Source of the DNA: Ahaetulla prasina | Taxonomy: Eukaryota > Chordata > Lepidosauria > Squamata > Colubridae | Assembly (NCBI RefSeq): GCF_028640845.1 | Contig: NC_080541.1 | Span: 174,520,502-174,584,501 of the forward strand | Reading direction: 5' to 3' | Length of the DNA stretch: 64,000 nt | Shown here: in pieces, positions 11,246 to 23,310 of the stretch | Numbering within the stretch: the first letter of the stretch is position 1 | Layout: each line of letters starts with the position of its first letter | The notes under the pieces: model-generated | What the model was told of the DNA's origin: nothing | Databases searched by the model: none | What the model saw: only the letters and a program-made list of their open reading frames with translations | Translations under genes and position numbers: made by a program

Positions 11246-14200
11246 AAATAAAATACGGTATATTTTGCCTGGATAAGAATTAGGGACAATCTGATAGTAG
11301 TATTTCAGAGAATTCAAAGGATGAAGGCAGTGGTTGGAATGCAGTATTGCAGGCTGACTCTGCTCACTGCCAGGATTTCAATCCTGACTGGTTTCATCTT
11401 TCCCTTTCAAGAGGAGGAGGATGATAATGATTGTCAATGATGATGTAATGATTACCGTTATTCTAGTAATAATGATTTTATTACCAGAAAATCATTACCT
11501 TCCGACCCAGATATTAGTTTAAAAAGTACATTTCAGCTGAATTTGCTTTGGAGTTCATGCTGAATAAACTCCACCAGCATCCCTAACTGTAAGATAAATT
11601 AAATATTCAGAAGGAAAGGAAATCGCACCTTCACTCAGAATATATATATAAAAAATCTGTTTTGCAATTTTGGTATTAGACAGAGAAAACAAAATTGCAA
11701 AGTCAATATGTATATATATGTGGCATTTCATTTTTTTAAAATTTAAAAATGCCCTGTGAGCTAGAGAGAGCCCTCTCGTGTAGAAAGGATTGCCCCCATT
11801 TCTTTATTAAAACTGGGCAGCTGCCTCGACAGACTCTGAATTAACACTTCCTCAACATGATAGACAGACACAATACAGCTTTGGTGCACTTTAATCAATA
11901 TATGCAAATGAAGTCCCCTCTTTGCACCTCTACTCCATCAGTGGGCACAGATGAAAGTGCAAGTAATTAAGAACTTGCTTCAGTGATATTGAATTGAAAT
12001 CAGTTTAATAAGAAATTGTCAGACTTGAAGTCTTTTGGGTAAGCAGTACATGAGCAGGACTGAGTTAGCATACAAAAAAAATATATTCCAACCTTCTTTC
12101 TATATGGATGTTGTTCCCTTGGGCTTCTACAGAAGACAAGCTAGAAACTTTTAAGGTCACCGTTCAAAAGATCTAAAGATGACTCTGTGCCCTCTTCAAA
12201 ATTACTGAATTACTGAGTTATTGCTCTATCAATCTAGCACCCAATCAAAATTGATCATAGGGTCAATGAATGCCTAAGAGCAAAAACTTATAACCAAGAG
12301 GCAATAAAAGCCCATGTATCAGAATGAATTGCTGTTGAAATTCGCCATGCTATTGATAGCAATAACAAGACTTAACATAATAAATAGGGGCTGTCCATGC
12401 TTTGAAATGATTCATAAGAAAGCTTTCAGAACTTGAACAAGCACAGCCCTTCTTCACTTATTAAATAGTTCAAATTTGTATAGGCCTCTAAATGAGCCTG
12501 AAAAATAAAACCTGCAGCTTTTTTTAAAGATTTGCATTAACTATAAGTGGATTAAACAGTGGCATTTAGATAATTTAGAAAATATGTAGCAAGAATGTTG
12601 CATCTTCCACTAAGTTTCCTTATTTTCCATTGTTTTGTGGGGAACTGGATATTTTGCAATCTAAGCCATCTGTGCAATTCTTTTTTTCTTATCAAACACC
12701 AACGACATCAGAGAGCATTTCTTAGGAGCTGAAAACGTTCATGTGGACAATTGAAAAAGGTCAGGTTGCTTTAATAAACAGCAGAGAAGGTCTGCACTTG
12801 GATGTGATGCAAAGCACTTCCTCTAAATTATTTTTGAAGTGTGCACCACCATACTGAAATACATAGTTAACCCCTTTTAATGATAGTCCAAGCCTCTCCT
12901 AGCCCACACTGCAGTAGGACAAAAATAAAAAAAACCGATTACATGCTGCAATTGAGGTAGAAAACCTGTCTGGATCCTTCCACCTCATTCAAGAGAAGGC
13001 TCAGGTGATAACTTACCCACCACCAACCTCAGAAAACTATCATATCAAATATTCTCACAACAGAATATTTTCTATGTGTGCATTGATTGATTTATAGAAT
13101 GGAAGAGAATTCAGTCATGTAAAGTTGCCAATTACAGCATGAAGTAATATAGTCCAACATTTGCCAAAATATATGCTGTTTACAACTATCAGCAATTGTT
13201 CCACCTTTATTTTGGGAGTTTGGGGTGTTTGAGGAAAATAAATCTGGAAGAGCTACACCTAGGAAAGGAAGGAAATATTTGTAAACTCAAAATTCTGGTG
13301 CCTAATTTAATTCACACAGTAGGTCTATTTTACATGGGAGAAGAAATCTGTTTGGATTCTGAAATTCAGGAAAGTAGAAATAGTGACAGGGCTGCAGTTG
13401 AGATGAGATTATCCACAGTGGAAAGATGATTAAGGTAAAATGCCTGCTGTTCACAAAAACATCAGTGGCCCCAAAACAATGGAAAATAAATCTTACAGGT
13501 GTTATCCATCCTGGTATCTTATTCATTATTGGGAGAAAACAAGAAAGATAACAGGCAAATCAGAAGACAGGAAAAATTTGGAGGCACTGGGGACAGAGGG
13601 TGATTAAATGTAAATAAACATTAAATATTAATTTGTGAATGAGTTGTACCTTCCTATCAAAAACCCTGCAAAAACACCTCTCCCCAAATCTCTCACATTT
13701 GAACTACTGTACTCTAACTTTGATCCTTCCTGGTTGCCAACATTAACTTGCTGATCTGAAATTTCATGTTAATATCATTCTATTCTGCCAACTGTATCAT
13801 AATTTTTGTTGTCCTCTTTTTATGACTGAACATGTGTTGTAATTTTTCATTAGTCATATTGCAGATATTGAGTGGCAAATATATTTTATGGTTTTGCTTC
13901 TCTCTATTAACAGCCTTTCCTAAAAACGGTATTTTATGTCCTCCTATCTAAACGTTCATTGGTGTCATTCATTACTGACTGGCAGGGAAGAAATGTTTTC
14001 TTCAGAATGTTCATTTCTGTATCTCATAGGTATTAATGGTATATAAGTCTAAATGCTATTACTCTTAAGCATCGGTCGTCTCAGCTCATATGACTTGGGG
14101 GGGAGGGGAATATGGCATTGAGATGTTTCCCAGCATCCCTGAATGCCTCTCATACCCCTCAACAGTACTTGCAAAGGCCCAATGGTATCCACATGTACTT

Positions 14201-16460
14201 AAGCAGGCAGCAGCACCAACCACAGATTAGACTGCTGGATGCTGACAGAAATTATCCTTGGAGACCCACAAGACAATTTTAGCAGTTATAATAAAAGTCA
14301 CATTAAATTCAGCTCTGCACACTCCCAAGTAATTATATTCTGGAAGAACATTCCAATTAAAAAATAAAAAATAAAAACTTTCAGTTGCCTATTCCACCTG
14401 CCCCACCACATAGAAAACATCCACATTCAAGAAAAAAGTGTCAGAAATTTCAGAATTTTACTTTCAAACAGCATCATCAAGCCCATGACTTAAATCTGGC
14501 AATCAAAGAGAAAATGCAAATAATCCCTTACACCCAATTAAAACTGTTAATCTCTTTTCTCCCCAAAACATAAACTATGTATTAATTCATCTGTCATGCT
14601 TTACAGAAAAAGATTAATCACGACAAAATGAGAAGCATTAGCAGGAGTGGGTACCCTTGAGTAAGTATTCAAAGGTGCTGCAGAAGCACTATAGAGTATT
14701 TCTGATGCTTTGGAAACCAACTAGGATAGCTGAAAATAGAAGCAGCTTAATCTGGCATTTGCTGATGAACCGAAATGCACCAGGAATTAGAAGGTCAATA
14801 AAACAGGAGATGGAACCTGGAATATTAGTTTTACTCATTTGGCATCAAATAATAAATCAACCGATTTCTAATGCAGGTAAGGTGATATAGTTGTGCAAAA
14901 GAATCATGTCAAACATGATTTTGCTGGTTGGAGACAAACATAGGGGTATAAAACAAGATTAGTTCAGAGGTTACACTTTAAGGGAAGTAGCTTCACACAA
15001 GAGTATAGGACTCAAATGCAAGCATTTGTGTCAGGTAAGCTGCCAGGACACAGTACTTTAGCAGGATTACTGATGATTGAGAAATTTAAAAGGTGGCAAA
15101 CCAACCAACTTGGCATTGCTTAGGTTGCTCTACCAAGATAACTACCAGGGTCTATTTGAATCCGTGTTTTTATCCTCCATGCAGCTTAAGGCTATCAGTA
15201 GCAACTAGCACTGAAGACTGAAGACTATAGGGGACCTTCAGTATCAGTGGTAACAAGTCAGTTGCTGAGCCAAAATGCCAGAATGCCCATGTTTTGCTTG
15301 GCCTTCTCAAGCTGATTTTGCTGATTAACCAACAGAGGAAGCAGCAAGATGGGAACAGGTGGTAGCAGAATCAACGGGGGCCAAGAGGTACCTGAGAGCT
15401 TCTTCCCTCAGGAGATCTCAGACCTAGAAGTGCCACTGTAGATATTTGATTTGGTCTAACAAAGCTCTTGTTAATGTTTTTAAGAATGAGTGATGTGGAA
15501 AAGAATCAGTGTAATAAAGAAATGAAAAGCTAATTAGGAAAAAAACAGAATGTGAATGCTGCTGAAACAAAACAAAAAATAGAATTGAAGAGGCTTTAAG
15601 GTAACAACCTTGGACAGCAAAGCAGTAAGTGGAGAGACTGAAATGTACATATTGATTTGAACTAAGCAGAATATTTGGCTCAAAATCCCCAGTTTGATAT
15701 TCAGGTGAGTTATGACAGATTTCAAGTGTTCCCAGCTGGCCACTTCCAAGGGCAAAGGAGTATATTATGTTTGTACAGCAACCACAGAATACAACTCTGA
15801 AAATGCAATCAAGGTTTTTGATTTACATATACTTGAAAATTTCATCCTGCTATTTCTAAACTACTGAAAGTTGTTTCCATTGTAACCAATAAAACAATTG
15901 ATTATGGATCAATGGAAAACAGCAGGTATGGCTCAATAAATATGATTAGAATCTAGGAAAAAATTGAGCGTACAGTAAGTGAATGTAAAAATGTAGAAAA
16001 AGTAACTCTAAATTAATCCCTCAAAAGGAAACATTTGAATGGAATAAGAATTGTATTCAGTCCTTCCAAAAGCTGAAAACTGAACTTTTCACATGTAATT
16101 TTATTTAATAATTTTTATTATTGTATTTTATTTTACATATTACTAAGGAAGTGTTCGATTGCTTTGAACATTAGGATAAGCTGTCTCAGCAAACAGCAAT
16201 AAACTCATACTTAGGAGTAAATCTCACTAAATTTACTGGACTTATATCCCAACACAGTGATCTCAATGTCATTCGTACAATACAGTTCACATGCAGGCCT
16301 TTCAAAGCTGGGATTTAAAGATCACATGGCAACTTTAATTTTACCCTTTCTTCTCTACAGTGAAGTACTCAGTATTGCCAACCCCATTAATGACATACCC
16401 CATTAATTACTATTTAAAAAAAGAAACATTAATTCCAAGAACCCTAAAGAAAATTCCAGC
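11246..16460. other. Unrecognised sequence, possible conserved non-coding content
   Basis: No gene can be supported across these 5.2 kb and no interspersed repeat is recognised. Frames of 60-77 codons (for example 13196-13429 and 14657-14890) lack motifs. The lower repeat density here than elsewhere in the window is the only notable property; it could reflect constraint or simply older sequence. Confidence 0.45.
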
Positions 16461-16575
16461 AAAGAATAGAATTTTTTTTTAGAATAGAATAGAATTTTTA
16501 TTGGCCAAGTGTGATTGGACACACAAGGAATTTGTCTTGGTGCATATGCTCTCAGTGTACATAAAAGAAAAGATA
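16461..16575 (-). mobile_element. Snake1/L3-like CR1 3' end with (AATAG) tail
   Basis: Minus-strand 3' untranslated region: it reads, on the plus strand, AATAGAATAGAATTTTTATT, then GGCCAAGTGTGATTGGACAC and a GGTGCATATGCTCTCAGTG stretch. The same text occurs at 39999-40190 (minus) and at 22290-22514 and 44848-45008 (plus). Only about 110 bp of the 3' end is present, so it is 5'-truncated. The tail is interrupted by a run of T. A 128-codon frame starting at 16501 that runs across it is an artefact of the repeat. Confidence 0.75.
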
Positions 16576-16866
16576 GGTCAAAGGGCTATTGGAGGATATA
16601 AACAAAGAAAACTTCAGGTGCTATTAAATAAATTTTCCAACCATATAGTGTTCATGCTGGCTGGGAACTGTAATCCAAGAGATATGGAGAATATGGTTCA
16701 GAGTCAGTTGGAGTCCATATTCTGCACACTAAGAAAATACAATCCCCTCTTTATTTCCCAACAGCAAAATGCATCTGGAGTTGTCATTGATGAACATCCG
16801 AATTCCAGTATGAAGACTGAAATCCTATCACAATTAACCTCTCTCTGGGCTCATAGCATGGTAATG

Positions 16867-17232
16867 CAGCTAGCCCTCAACTTATAACAGTTCGTTTAAT
16901 GACCGTTCAAAGTTATAATGGCACTGAAAAAAAGTAACGACTGTTTTTCACACTTATGACTGTTACAGCATACCCCTGGTCACATGATCAAAATTCAGAT
17001 GCTTGGCAACTGATTCATATTTATGAGGCCATGTCCTGAGACCATGTGAACAGTTATTGTGTCCTTCTGACAAGGAAAGCCAATGGGGAAGCCAGATTCA
17101 CTTAACAAACACGTTAGTAACTTAACAACTGTAGTGATTCATTGTGGCAAGAAAGGTCGTAAAATGGGGCAAAACTCACTTAGCAACAGAATTTTTTGGG
17201 CTCAATTGTGGTTGTAAGTCAAGGACTACCTG
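16867..17232. mobile_element. Mariner/pogo-like non-autonomous element
   Basis: Same family as the copy at 8657. The left end reads CAGCTAGCCCTCAACTTATA and the right end GTAAGTCAAGGACTACCTG, followed by TA. The interior carries the family's TTAAGTGA/GTTGTAAG text. The left TA has mutated. Non-coding. Confidence 0.65.
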
Positions 17233-17239
17233 TACTCCC

Positions 17240-18504
17240 TCTAGAGAAAACAAATGTATCTTTTCACTATAAAGGCAATAAAGATAAATAATATTTTCAA
17301 AAACGGTTTCTCTTTCCTTCCTCCAATTTCAGAGACCAGACTAAATTGCATCTGATCAGTCATTTCTTTAAAAAAAACAAGACTCAAAATTCCACTATCA
17401 ATACTAATATTCAGTGTAGAACTGCAGATGCTACTTTATTTGTATAGGAGTAATATATTCTGTTTAAAAACAGACTTTATACAACTTTGCAGATTTCATT
17501 TTCTATTGCTTACTAGTCTTTTTATAAGATTTTAGATAGGATATTTAAAAGTAGTTCTTCATCCAAAATCACTGGTCTCCATATAAAGTTACAATTACTG
17601 TATTAATTCTATGGTAAATTATGATCAGTTGGAGCTACATACTTCTAACAGAGCAATTCTATTCATGCTTTCTCATAACTGAGATCCCACAAGTCAATGT
17701 GGCTTACACACTAATAATTGTGTTTAATGTTGAGGTATTGTGGAGTTAAAACATCAGCATGAAAAGCTTCAAAAGGAGGCTTTCTCAAACAACCCACTGA
17801 CTACTTTTCAAGTTATGTACACAACCACACAGGGATGAATTTTTCAAAACAAGGAAATGAAAATTGGCCATGCTGTGTCAAATTCTTTGAAGTGTGAGAG
17901 AAACTGCATACTTGATAATATTATAAAAACCCAAGATAGGAAAAACAAATCTTTCACTCTTAATAAATATTTTTGTCATGTTTGTCAAATGAAATATACA
18001 GGTTGATTGATTCAAATATTTGATTTAGAAACAGTTCTTTTCTAAGTGATACCGTGAATGTTAAAATGAGCTTGTGAACAGAGGAGAAACAATTTATTTG
18101 ATAGGCCAATCTTTAGAGAAAATAAAATACATAAATAAAGCCTAAACTGACAATTTGACTTTCATTAATCTTTTCTTCTGCTAAAATAACAAAAACCAAA
18201 AAAGGAAAAGGAGGCCTAAGCTGGACTGGATAACACATCAAAAACAAGCACAAATACTGGTTTGAAAAAATCAGATACCATAATTAAGGGCAAGAGAATA
18301 GGACATTGTTTATTAGGCAGGTATTTTTTTTGCTCATGTGGAACTGACTGCCACCAAATCCTGCTTTTGACTTTGTAGCTAAAGTAATGGTGCTGCTGTT
18401 AAAGATTAAACATGAACATGCTATAGGTAACAAGGTTATTTCATTGTAACTCAAACGTTGGAGTATATGATAATGTATGTATATAACATTCACAGAAATA
18501 TTAC
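17240..18504. other. Unrecognised AT-rich sequence
   Basis: I see no gene, no repeat boundary and no RNA. Poly-A and poly-T runs are common. Confidence 0.45.
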
Positions 18505-18556
18505 TATTAGAATAACAGAATAATAGACTTAGAAGGGATCTTGGAGGTCTTCTAGT

Positions 18557-18732
18557 CAGTGGTCACCACCAGTGGTCCACGAGAAAATTTTGGTGGTCCA
18601 CAGAAAAATTATTTGCATTTTTATATTGTACTAAATACTATTTATCTTTTTAAAAAAATCGTATTACTGGTCCACAGGATTTAAAATTATGAATTTAGTG
18701 GTCCCTGAGATCTGAAAGGTTGGTGACCCCTG
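18557..18732. mobile_element. Short hAT-like element, family G
   Basis: The ends are CAGTGGTCACCACC and the reverse complement of CAGGGGTCACCAACC, with a non-coding AT-rich middle that contains TGGTCCAC in both orientations. The copy of TTCTAGT on both sides is a 7-bp match of the expected 8-bp duplication. It sits inside the CR1 at 18505-19560. Confidence 0.75.
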
Positions 18733-18964
18733 TTCTAGTCCAATCCCCTGCTCAAGCAGGAGACCCTCTAACATTCCAGACAAGTGGCTGTCCAGTCTCG
18801 TCTTAAAAGCCTCCAGTGCTGAAACACCCACAACTTCTGAATGCAAGCTGTTCCATTAGTTAATTGTTCTCCCTGTTAGGAAATTTCTGTTTAGTTCTAG
18901 GTTTCTCCTCTGCTTCATTGGTTTCCATCCATTTTTTCTTGTCTTGCCTTCTGGTGCTTTAGAA

Positions 18965-19082
18965 CAGGAGTCTCCGACCTTGGTCCCTTTAAGACTTGTG
19001 GAGTTCAACTCCCAGAGTTCCTCAGCCAGCTTTGGAAGTTGAAGTCCACAAGTCTTAAAGGGACCAACATTGGAGACCCCTG
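18965..19082. mobile_element. Short hAT-like element, family C (palindromic)
   Basis: A 118-bp near-palindrome: ends CAGGAGTCTCCGACCTTGG and CCAACATTGGAGACCCCTG, with the two arms pairing through ACTTGTGGAGTTCAACTCCC. It is flanked by the perfect 8-bp repeat CTTTAGAA (18957-18964 and 19083-19090). No coding capacity. It lies inside a CR1. Confidence 0.88.
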
Positions 19083-19652
19083 CTTTAGAAAATAAGTTTA
19101 TAACCCCCTTCTTTGTCGTAGTGTCTAAAATACTGGAACACTGCTAATCATGTCACCCTGGCCTTCTTTTCTCTACACCAGACATACTTGATTCCTGCAA
19201 TTGTTCTTCATATATTAAAAGGGGTTTTTGCCCCTCTAATCATCTGTTGCTCTTTTCTGCACTCAACATCTTTTTTATAATATGGTGACCCAAAACTGCA
19301 TGCAGTATTCTAAGTGTGGTCTTACTAAGGATTTATAAAGTACTAGTACTCATGTGATCTTGATTCTATCTTCTGTTAATGCAGCCTATGATTGCATTGG
19401 CTTTTTTGGCTGCTGCTGCACACTGCTGGCTGGCTCGTATTTAAATGACTGTCCACTAGGACTCCAAGATCCCTCTCACAGTTACTGCTATTGAGCCAGG
19501 TTTCACCTAATCTGTATCTGTACATTTGGTTTTTCTTGTCTGGTACTTTTCCTAAAATTGTTTTCGGCTTATGAATTTCAGAAACAAGAAAAACAGAAGA
19601 GAGAATGTGAGTGATATTAGAGCAAGTAATAATGTCTGAAAATAGAGGACAG

Positions 19653-19993
19653 ATAGTCTTCACCTTACACCCATGATTGGGACTGGAACTTTTGTCAGTA
19701 AATGAGAGTTAAGTGATCTGATTTTACAACCTTTTTTGCTGAGGTCATAAAGTGAATCACATGGTGATTAAGCAAATTTGGCTTTCTTCATTGATTTTCC
19801 GTGTTGGAAAGCAGCTGGGAAAGTCACAAATGGCCCCAGTAGTGACCCTAGGACTCTGCAACCTTACATGCCAATTGTCAAATGCCTGAATGTAGATCAT
19901 GGGACTACAGGGACACTGCAATTAATGTAAGTGCAAGGACCGGGCTTTTTTCAATGTGGTCATAACTTTTTCAGCATGGTCAAGGACTTACCT
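19653..19993. mobile_element. Mariner/pogo-like element, strongly diverged
   Basis: The copy keeps the family order (AGTCTTCACCTTACACCC at the left, a TAAGTGAATCACATGG interior and CATGGTCAAGGACTTACC at the right) but with many substitutions. It is older than the copies at 8657 and 16867. Boundaries are approximate. Confidence 0.5.
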
Positions 19994-20452
19994 AAGACTG
20001 CTAGGAAAGAAGCAGAAAGGCAATGCTTGAAGGCTTTCCAGTTTTCATATTTCCTCCAGTTAAAGTTAAAACTCTTTCCTTCATATAGAATGGTGGGGAA
20101 AAAAGAAGAGAAACTAAGAAGGCAATTTTTTATTATGAATAAAACCAAACACACTTTGAGTTGCTATACTTAGATGGGAGATGACCTGGTATCGGCTCCT
20201 TATTTGGACAGGAGAACTCCCAGGAATACAGACTACTCTTGGAATTTTTAAAAAAATCCAGGAAGAAAACAATGGCAAGGCACTTCTATATTTCTGTTAC
20301 AAACCAATATAATCATTTCTGCATAATCACCAGAAATTACATTAGATTCAAGAGGAACTTTATTAGATAAAAAGAGCCACTAAAGATGGAAGCATTCTTG
20401 TATGCATACATCATCAATTACAATTTCGTTAATATTGTTTCATAGTCAGATA
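19994..20452. other. Unrecognised sequence with a SINE-like scrap
   Basis: At about 20240-20300 the text GGCAAGGCACTTCTATATTT resembles the body of tRNA-derived squamate SINEs, but no head or tail can be seen. No gene. Confidence 0.3.
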
Positions 20453-20460
20453 TTCTAGGT

Positions 20461-20595
20461 CAGGGCTGTCAAATTCGTGTCATCATGGCAGCGTCACATG
20501 ATGTATCGGGACTTTTTTCCCCTTTGCTAAACCAGGAGTGGATGTGGCCAGCGCATGACGCATTCGGTCTGCGGGTCACGAGTTTGACAGCCCTG
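20461..20595. mobile_element. Short hAT-like element, family F
   Basis: Inverted ends CAGGGCTGTCAAATTCGTG and CACGAGTTTGACAGCCCTG, 135 bp, flanked by the perfect 8-bp repeat TTCTAGGT (20453-20460 and 20596-20603). Non-coding; the interior is CpG-richer than the surroundings, suggesting a fairly recent insertion. Confidence 0.85.
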
Positions 20596-20603
20596 TTCTA
20601 GGT

Positions 20604-21278
20604 TATACTAACAAGACATAATGTTTTGTTTTTGTTTTTTATTTTGTCACATTATATACAGGAACATATATTGAAAGGAAACAATAGGACAGGAACGGTA
20701 GGCACTTTTGTGCACTTATGCACGCCCCATGTTCAGATAGGGTATCACAATTTAACCCAAAACATCCAAATTCAACATTGCCTATCTCATTGTTTCTATT
20801 TTTCAGTAGAGTTAAAGGTAGAGTTAATCAATACTTTCTCAGCTCAACCTACCAACAAGGCTTTCCTTACTACTGACATCTAACTGCAGCTATAGACAAC
20901 TGCAGCTGTCTATGGTCTCCTGACGTTGCCTATATCTGATTCCTTGTTTGCAGCCGAGACATTTCCAAGTCATCCTTCACTGCATCAGAGTTATTCCCCC
21001 CTTATCCTGCCACAATTTTGCCATAGATATACATGATACACTTCACTCATATTCTGTCAGAGGTGCAATCAAATGGCAATTACGGAGTAATAATCCTCTT
21101 GTCTATTGGCTGATTTAAGCTAGGATGGGCACACCACCTTCTACTACAGTTCCTATGCAATCTTTGATGGTCTTTCTATTTCAGGTATTAGGAGAGCCCA
21201 GTTCTTTTATACTGGATTTTGGATGAAAAGGCAGGCACAAAACTAGGAGAATTCAGCAATCCCATACACCCTGTGCAT
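20604..21278. other. Unrecognised sequence
   Basis: No gene or recognisable repeat. An 85-codon frame at 20626-20883 begins in a T-rich run and has no motif. Confidence 0.45.
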
Positions 21279-21431
21279 CAGTGTTTCTCAGCCTCAGCAG
21301 CTTTAAAACATATGGACTTTTAGAAGGTGACTAGGGAATTCTGGGAGTAGAAATCCACACACATGGGCTGAGGAATTCTGGGAGTTGAAGACCATAAATC
21401 TTAAGATTGCTCAGGTTGAGAAACATCACTG
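21279..21431. mobile_element. Short hAT-like element, family C variant
   Basis: Ends CAGTGTTTCTCAGCC and GTTGAGAAACATCACTG face each other, and the interior pairs through GGGAATTCTGGGAGT and GGAATTCTGGGAGTTG-type arms. It shares the ACTTCAACTCCCAGAATTCC core with family C but has GTTTCTCAACC-type ends. No clear target duplication, so it is probably older. Confidence 0.65.
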
Positions 21432-21540
21432 TATATCACAAATACGGGCAGTATCATTTGTCAGCCTTATTTTATTTATTATTTAAATTTATTTATGCCT
21501 GTGGTTCACTAAATGGGGCAGCAAATGTTAAGTCATTATA

Positions 21541-21711
21541 TCCCAAATGTGCTTTTTCAAGAGGCAACTGGACTTTCTTTAAAGATGTTTCACTTCTAAT
21601 CCAAGAAGCTTCTTCAGAGCTGAAGCTGAAGAAGCTTCTTGGATGAGAAGCAAAACATCTTCAAAGAAAAACCAGAAAGTCCAGTTGCCTCTTGAAAAAG
21701 CACCTTTGGGA
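21541..21711. repeat. Foldback repeat with 77- and 86-bp arms
   Basis: The arms (21541-21617 and 21626-21711) read toward each other from TCCCAAA-GTGCTTTTTC through CAAGAGGCAACTGGACTTTC to CCAAGAAGCTTCTTCAG, with an 8-nt spacer. Small indels separate the arms. The right arm continues into GGGACAACCATGACCTGGAT. The same right-arm text is common in vertebrate genomes as part of a dispersed repeat whose class I do not know. Confidence 0.75.
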
Positions 21712-22069
21712 CCTTTGGGACAACCATGACCTGGATGCCCGAGAATCTCAAAGACATTAAGTCAATATAGTTTTCTGCAACTTCAGGGATGGGTTGAATT
21801 CACATTAAGCTGACATTGTGGAGCAGCCCATCATTTCTTTCTGTGAAATTTATCCTTATTTATCCATCAAACCTGTCCTGTTGCTGGGTTTCACCAATTT
21901 GATGGAATACAGAGATGGTGCCCATTTAAAGTGAAAACTGCTTTATTCCTTAAATAGCAGCAACCACAATGTTTAAAAGCAACTTAAGTCTGCACAGAAT
22001 AAAGACATTGGGGGGGCCCATTTCCCACATTTGCACAAGTCATTCAAACACCCTGTTTTGAAAGGGGCC

Positions 22070-22514
22070 CACCTTACTCCATACCAAAGCCCATAAAGCA
22101 CAATGGGAAACTCCTTATTCAGACTCCCAATGTTCTGCACACCAGAACAACTAGACACAAGAACAGTTTCTTCCCAAATGCCATCACCCTGCTAAACAAA
22201 TAATTCCCTCAACACTGTCAAACTATTTATTAAATCTGCATTACTATTAATCTTCTCATCGTTCCTATCACCCCTCTCCTTCCACTTATGACTGTAACTT
22301 TGTTGCTTGCATCCTTACGATTTATATTGATATTGTTTCCTGATTATTTGTACCCTATAATTAAGTGTTGTATGTTAGAATTGTTGATGAACGTATCTTT
22401 TCTTTTATGTACACTGAGAGTATATGCACCAAGACAAATTCCTTGTGTGTCCAATCACACTTGGACAATAAAAAATGCAATGCAATGCTATGCTATTCTA
22501 TTCTATTCTATTCT
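22070..22514 (+). mobile_element. Snake1/L3-like CR1 3' end with microsatellite tail
   Basis: From about 22070 the text follows the CR1 C-terminal and 3' untranslated pattern (ACACAAGAACAGTTTCTTCC, then CTCATCGTTCCTATCACC, then GTATCTTTTCTTTTATGTAC). It ends with CACACTTGGACAATAAAAAA and then the tail. The tail changes unit along its length: AATGC units, then ATGCT, then ATTCT units (22477-22514). The element is 5'-truncated. A 157-codon frame from 22288 crosses it and is not a gene. Confidence 0.75.
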
Positions 22515-22679
22515 GGGGGTCAAGTCAAGAGCACCTGTGGGTTGGTTTTTTGCTTTGTTTTGTTTTTTGGAACTAGTTAATCCTCCAACCCGAACAACAG
22601 GTAATATTTATAATTCCCAGTGTGTAGTAAGCCTTGGCGATCTGCCCAAGAATGTAGGTTCCGGATTTAAAGGAGAATT

Positions 22680-23310
22680 GGAGCCTCCTTCCCCGTTCCC
22701 CACCCCCACCCCCTACGAGACACAACTGGGAAGGGAACGCGGAGGGAAGCAAAAGCGCTGACACAGCACCCAAAGCGGCTTTTTTTCCGCCCCCCTCAGC
22801 TCCGGTGAAAACTGCTTAGCAACTTGGCCTGCCTGTCGGCGGCGGCGGGCCCATCGCTGAGCGCAATCCCTGATACCCGCTGCCTGCAGCCCCTAGCAAC
22901 CAGCCCAGCCAGTGACTGCTTAGCACGTTGCAGCCCCTTCGCCCCCCGAAGCCCCCTCCCCAGTTCAGCCGACGTGCCAGACACGCCTGCCTCACGCCAC
23001 ATTAATCCCCCCCCCCCTTCTTTGGAAAGCGGGGCGGCTTTTGAATGGCAGCCCTGGAACAGTTTCCGTGTGAACAAGGCAGGCTTGCCTCTCTCCCCCT
23101 CCCCCGCCCCGTCCCCTCTTTCTCTCGCTCTCCATACGCTGGAAGAAAACGAAAGCTATAGGGGACTGGGGAGGGGGGAACAAATCCGGGAGCGCTGCGT
23201 GGCTGTTCTCGTGACCAGCCAGAAAGCCATGGCAACAGCAGAGCTGGAACCCGAGACGCGGGAGGGAAGGCAGAGCCTGGAAGGGCCAGCGCGCTCTTCG
23301 CTTGTGACAG
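22680..23310. promoter_or_regulatory. CpG island, candidate host promoter
   Basis: This is the only non-repeat stretch in the window dense in CpG; I count several dozen CpGs in about 630 bp, against near absence on either side. It holds GC boxes (GGGGCGG at 23031, CCCGCCCC near 23103). It also holds RFX X-box-like half sites: CTTAGCAAC at 22814-22822, CCCTAGCAAC at 22891-22900, GCCATGGCAAC at 23226-23236, and a looser GTGACTGCTTAGCAC at 22912-22926. No TATA box is obvious, as is usual for CpG-island promoters. Direction and gene are unknown. A 176-codon frame at 22824-23354 is probably a by-product of high GC content, since stop codons are rare in GC-rich DNA. Confidence 0.65.

Larger units (their letters stand above)
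18505..19560 (-). mobile_element. CR1 LINE 3' end interrupted by two short hAT-like elements
   Basis: The left boundary carries the classic CR1 3' end read in reverse (AATAATAGACTTAGAAGGG, then ATCTTGGAGGTCTTCTAGTC). The text resumes after each insertion: CCAATCCCCTGCTCAAGCAG after 18740, and AATAAGTTTATAACCCCCTT after 19090. It continues through the CR1 C-terminal coding region to about 19560. Excising the two insertions with one copy of each target duplication restores a continuous CR1. Age order: CR1 first, both DNA elements later. Confidence 0.75.

Noticed and set aside
16501..16887. 128-codon frame sharing its first 25 residues with another frame at 40003
   Set aside because: The shared text is the inverted CR1 3' untranslated end at both loci; it is not a protein family.
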